Source: DATBHW01 sp035307385 (GTDB lineage: Bacteria > Chloroflexota > Ktedonobacteria > Ktedonobacterales > DATBGS01). Taken from it: a stretch of DNA of 64,000 nucleotides. This document shows positions 61,261 through 64,000 of this stretch, in pieces. Numbering within the stretch: the first letter of the stretch is position 1; each line of letters opens with the position of its first letter. A program made the position numbers and the translations under genes. The stretch spans positions 62,001 to 126,000 of the forward strand of contig DATGID010000074.1 in NCBI GenBank assembly GCA_035307385.1, read 5' to 3'. Under the pieces are notes generated by a model, which searched no databases, was not told where the DNA came from, and worked only from the letters and a program-made list of their open reading frames with translations.

Positions 61261-62220
61261 CTACTGCTCTACCGGCAGCCCTGACAGGCGCAGCCGGGGC
61301 AAGACCCCTTCCAGCCGCGACCGTTCCGGCTCCAGCCAGGATGGCAGCTTGAGATGTGTGCCCAACTGGTCCGGCGTTTCGTCGGTGGCAAAGCCTGGCG
61401 GGTCCGTCGCAATCTCGAAGAGCACGCCGCCCGGCTCGTGAAAGTAGATCGAGTGGAAATACTGGCGGTCTCGCACCGCTGTCACGTGCAAGCCCTGATT
61501 CAAGAGTTCCTGACGCCAGGCAAGCTGCTGCTCATCGTTGGAGGTACGCCAGGCGATATGATGCACGCTGCCTGCCGCCAGCCGACCGCGCAAAGTCTCC
61601 GGTTCTTCCACGATATCGACAAATGCCTTGTCAGCGCCTTCGCCCACTTCATAGCGGAAGCGGTGGCCCTCCTGGCGCGTGGGCCGGAAGCCCATGACCT
61701 GACTCAAGAGCGGCGCAGTGTCTTCATGATCGATCTCGCTGAGCGTCACGCCGGAAAATCCGCGAATGGCAAACTCTGCCGGTACCGCTCCCTCAGCCCA
61801 GCCGTTGTGCAGCGCGGCCCGTCGCCGTGCCACCAGTTCCAATTGCATGCCGTCAGGGTCAGTGAACGAGAGCACCTGCTCGTCGAAGCGCTGCTCTGGT
61901 CCCGCCGCGCTGACGCCGTAACGCTGAAGGCGTTCGGCCCAATAGCCGAGCGCGCCTTCGGGGACCGCAAAGCCAATCGTTGTGACCTCGCCGGTGCCGC
62001 GCTGGCCCTGGGGCGCGCTCGGCCAGGGGAAGAAGGTCAGGATGGTGCCAGGGCGGCCCTGCCCGTCGCCGAAATAGAAGTGATACGTGCCGGGGTCGTC
62101 GAAATTGACGGTCAGCTTCACCAGCCGCAGACCCAGCGCGCCGGTATAGAAATCCAGGTTGCGCTGTGGGTCGCTGGCAATGGCCGTCAGGTGATGAATG
62201 CCGGGGATGGTCTTGTCCAT
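61261..62220 (-). CDS. Ring-cleaving dioxygenase (VOC type, MhqO-like)
   Basis: 319 residues in two repeated halves of the VOC fold. Metal ligands are probably His in GIHHLTAIASDPQRNLDFY, His in AGSVHHIAWRTSNDEQQ and Glu in GGVLFEIATDPPGFATDE. This is the pattern of hydroquinone/quinone-specific extradiol dioxygenases such as MhqO. It would open aromatic rings or detoxify quinones. The start at 62220 follows GAGAGGCGAG. It shares an exact operator with the MarR gene downstream on the window (62253), so quinone-type induction is likely. Confidence 0.87.
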   Translation of the reverse strand: MDKTIPGIHHLTAIASDPQRNLDFYTGALGLRLVKLTVNFDDPGTYHFYFGDGQGRPGTILTFFPWPSAPQGQRGTGEVTTIGFAVPEGALGYWAERLQRYGVSAAGPEQRFDEQVLSFTDPDGMQLELVARRRAALHNGWAEGAVPAEFAIRGFSGVTLSEIDHEDTAPLLSQVMGFRPTRQEGHRFRYEVGEGADKAFVDIVEEPETLRGRLAAGSVHHIAWRTSNDEQQLAWRQELLNQGLHVTAVRDRQYFHSIYFHEPGGVLFEIATDPPGFATDETPDQLGTHLKLPSWLEPERSRLEGVLPRLRLSGLPVEQ

Positions 62221-62252
62221 GTCTCGCCTCTCGTTGTCTGAAAAATCCAACT

Positions 62253-62266
62253 GTTTAGAACTAAAC
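62253..62266. promoter_or_regulatory. Operator before the dioxygenase
   Basis: GTTTAGAACTAAAC: inverted repeat GTTTAG-AA-CTAAAC. The identical 14-mer is found before the marR gene at 62759. It lies 33 bases before the dioxygenase start, where a repressor would block transcription. Confidence 0.8.
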
Positions 62267-62291
62267 TATTCGCGCTAAAAAAACGTCTACC

Positions 62292-62723
62292 TCATTCCAG
62301 CGCGTGGTCGAGCTTGCGCAGAATCGCGAGAAGCTGTGCCTGCTCCTCGGGCGCGAGCGTGGCAAATTGTTCGGTGATGAATGCCTCCTGGGCGGGCACC
62401 GTTTCCTGGTACAGACGCGCTCCCGCGTCGGTGAGAAAAAGGTGATTCACCCGACCCTCCTGGCGGCGGCGAATCAGCCCGTGCTGCTCCAGCCGGTCCA
62501 GAAGCTGACAGATGTTGCCCTTCGTCACCAGCAACTTATCGGCTAACTCTTGCTGGGTGATGCCTTCGGCTGAGCCAACCTGCGCGATGACATCGAACTG
62601 GGCGATGCTCAACCCCCAGGCGCGCAGATGCTCTGCCGATGCCCGGTCCACCTTCTGAAAGACGCGGGCCAGCCGCATCCAGGCCAGCACGGCTCCCGTT
62701 TGTTTCTGCGCGAGTGGCTTCAC
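62292..62723 (-). CDS. MarR-family regulator (MhqR-like)
   Basis: 143 residues. Winged helix: LSIAQFDVIAQVGSAEGITQ, QELADKLLVTKGNICQLLDR (recognition helix) and HGLIRRRQEGRVNHLFLTDA (wing). Its start is GTG with GAGGTGAGG upstream. The gene stops 26 bases before the operator of the dioxygenase (same direction). The same operator lies before its own gene, so it probably represses both itself and the dioxygenase, as MhqR does with mhq genes. Ligand: likely quinones or other aromatic electrophiles. Confidence 0.92.
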   Translation of the reverse strand: MKPLAQKQTGAVLAWMRLARVFQKVDRASAEHLRAWGLSIAQFDVIAQVGSAEGITQQELADKLLVTKGNICQLLDRLEQHGLIRRRQEGRVNHLFLTDAGARLYQETVPAQEAFITEQFATLAPEEQAQLLAILRKLDHALE

Positions 62724-62758
62724 GCTGGTTCCTCACCTCATTGTTGTTGCTGTCTATA

Positions 62759-62772
62759 GTTTAGAACTAAAC
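62759..62772. promoter_or_regulatory. Operator before the marR gene
   Basis: GTTTAGAACTAAAC again, 36 bases before the marR start. Exact copy of the site at 62253. Confidence 0.8.
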
Positions 62773-62894
62773 CATAATTTTGTCAAGGTCTCCTATGATA
62801 CTTTTGGGCAGAATGACAGCCAACGCTCAACCCCGGTGTATAGCTGGTCCGTATACTGCAATGAGAGACCCCTCACCCTTCTAGTGAAAGATGG

Positions 62895-63788
62895 ATGCCA
62901 AAATCTCGCATGAACACGCTTGAACATATACCTCTGCCGCCCGTCGTTCAGAAACGGCAGGCAGCAGCGTCGCGCTGGTTTGCGCTGGCCGCCGCCCTGC
63001 TGCTGCTCTTTCTCGCTTATACCGCCATCCTGACCACCGGAGCGCTCGCCGCCTCCACGACAAGCATTGAAGCAACGCTCCTGGGGCGTCCGATTACGCG
63101 CGTGGATTGTCTCTTCTATGAGTGGCGCAACCTGGGCAACCCTTCGATCATCCTCCTGCTCACGATTCTGCTCGTGGCCGCCTGCCTGCTGCTCGGCTAT
63201 CGCTGGCCTGTGCTGCTCTATCTGCTGCTGCTTTTGATTGCCTGCCTGGTCTGCGAAGTCGTGGGCAAAAGCATCTTCACCCAGCCGATTCCGCGCGCCG
63301 TCAGTTACGGCATGGCAGCGCTTTCTTGCCCGCAACTCCAGGGGCAGCCTCATTCGGTTCATCTGGAAGCCGCAGCGGGCCTGTGGTGGAAGCTGCCCCC
63401 TATTTCATCGCAGGTGGTCCAGCAGGTGCATGTGTTTGCCCGGCAGCCTGACCTCTTCGGTGGCAATGATAACTTCAGCAGCTACCCGGGTGGGCATGCC
63501 ATGCGGTGCAGCTTTCTGGGCGTGGTGATCGCCTGGCTGTGCTGGCGGCATATCAAACCGCTGGCGCTGCGCGTGCCCGTGACGAGCGCGGCGCTGTTGA
63601 TCTTTTTCAGCATCGGCTTGATGCAGTTGTATCTCGGCGCGCATCTGCTCACCGACACGATAGCGGGCTATCTGTTTGGCCTCGCGGCAGGCTGCTGCGC
63701 GGTTGGCCTCCTGCTGCGGCACGCTCCAAAGCGGCGCGTGCCGCCAACGGCAGAGGCTCTCTCGCAGGAGGGCAGGACTTTGCCCTGA
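62895..63788 (+). CDS. PAP2-family phosphatase
   Basis: 297 residues with about six membrane helices. PAP2/lipid phosphatase signatures: a lysine-rich first motif (GKSIFTQPIPRA), SSYPGGHAMRCSFLGVV (motif 2, with His) and YLGAHLLTDTIAGYLFG (motif 3, with His; the usual RxxxxxHxxxD has its Arg replaced or displaced here). Such enzymes remove phosphate from lipids such as undecaprenyl pyrophosphate or phosphatidic acid. The start could also be the second ATG at 62910; ribosome sites are weak. Confidence 0.85.
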   Translation: MPKSRMNTLEHIPLPPVVQKRQAAASRWFALAAALLLLFLAYTAILTTGALAASTTSIEATLLGRPITRVDCLFYEWRNLGNPSIILLLTILLVAACLLLGYRWPVLLYLLLLLIACLVCEVVGKSIFTQPIPRAVSYGMAALSCPQLQGQPHSVHLEAAAGLWWKLPPISSQVVQQVHVFARQPDLFGGNDNFSSYPGGHAMRCSFLGVVIAWLCWRHIKPLALRVPVTSAALLIFFSIGLMQLYLGAHLLTDTIAGYLFGLAAGCCAVGLLLRHAPKRRVPPTAEALSQEGRTLP

Positions 63789-63824
63789 GATTTCCCCATG
63801 CTGCCGCGCTGATTGCTGAAAGCG

Positions 63825-63872
63825 AGCATGCCCAGCGTTTCGCTCGGCCCCGAGCGAAACGCTGGGCATGCT
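63825..63872. terminator. Perfect 23-bp-stem bidirectional terminator
   Basis: The stem of 63825-63847 and 63850-63872 matches exactly, with a two-base loop CC. It is the strongest hairpin in the window and lies between two convergent genes. TTGTC follows on the plus strand. Confidence 0.75.
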
Positions 63873-63892
63873 TGTCTGGTGGGGGACCGTGC

Positions 63893-64000
63893 CTAGTCGT
63901 CGTCTCTGAAGAAGTCGCTCATCGACTGAACTTGCTGGTCATCGCTGGTCATGCCGATATGCGCCAGATGCCAGCTATCCTCAATCGTCTTCAGCATACT
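63893..64000 (-). CDS. C-terminal end of an unrecognised gene (partial)
   Basis: The last 35 codons run in from the window edge. Residues visible are a charged helix-like stretch starting SMLKTIEDSWHLAHIG and ending SDFFRDDD, with an Asp-rich tail, then stop TAG. Convergent with the PAP2 gene, separated by a terminator. Too short to classify. Confidence 0.6.
   Translation of the reverse strand, partial: SMLKTIEDSWHLAHIGMTSDDQQVQSMSDFFRDDD

Overview
The window is a GC-rich (about 60% by eye), gene-dense bacterial chromosome segment with short intergenic gaps and many GTG or TTG starts. I infer a Chloroflexota bacterium, probably of the class Ktedonobacteria. The inference rests on gene content: an operon holding the whole pentose phosphate pathway with opcA, two ECF sigma/anti-sigma modules (one anti-sigma carrying a beta-propeller), a DUF4388 protein, membrane-anchored PsbP-like proteins, and TnpB-only insertion elements. 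No rRNA, tRNA or CRISPR array was seen.

Layout. 1-7.3 kb: a GT87-like membrane mannosyltransferase, an alpha/beta-hydrolase with a long acidic/Pro/Ala tail, threonine deaminase, a lipoprotein, a flavin reductase-like protein and a membrane protein. 7.4-13.4 kb: enolase on a consensus promoter, then acetyltransferase, MFS exporter, VOC protein, luciferase-like oxidoreductase and NTF2-like protein. 13.5-15.5 kb: a MerR regulator that appears to be translated from a leaderless mRNA, followed by a von Willebrand A-domain protein. 15.5-18.6 kb (minus): ECF sigma, zinc anti-sigma, HEAT-repeat protein. 18.7-19.9 kb: a glutaredoxin-thioredoxin reductase fusion. 20.4-28.5 kb (plus): transketolase, a small Cys/His protein, rpiB, transaldolase, 6-phosphogluconate dehydrogenase, G6PDH and opcA. 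This is the complete oxidative and non-oxidative pentose phosphate pathway in one direction.

28.5-44.5 kb: hydrolase; ABC-2 exporter pair behind a palindromic operator; LURP-one and ComF proteins; two related MFS genes in tandem, the second of which has lost its N-terminal coding part; a zinc-ribbon/PsbP-like protein; a WecA/TagO-type GlcNAc-1-P transferase; DUF4388 protein; NDP-sugar pyrophosphorylase; signal peptidase I; GPH-like transporter; a second PsbP-like anchored protein. 44.6-46.1 kb: an IS605/IS1341-type element with tnpB, no tnpA, and a small ribbon-helix-helix gene overlapping tnpB. 46.1-54.1 kb (minus): an S-adenosylmethionine cycle and salvage cluster: metK, ahcY, acetyltransferase, PfkB kinase, acetyltransferase, HD-domain protein, mtnA.

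54.1-64 kb: a MITE-like inverted-repeat element; a divergent cupin/MarR pair with twin operators; an ECF sigma factor with a transmembrane beta-propeller anti-sigma factor; a membrane protein; a GH15 enzyme; a ring-cleavage-type dioxygenase and MarR regulator sharing one palindromic operator; a PAP2 phosphatase; and the C-terminus of a further gene.

The least-explained items are the leaderless MerR/vWA pair, the RHH-TnpB element, the 28-bp-arm inverted repeat in front of transketolase, the MITE-like element and the truncated MFS locus with a foreign-looking fragment. Function calls come from motif recognition by eye; no database search was run.
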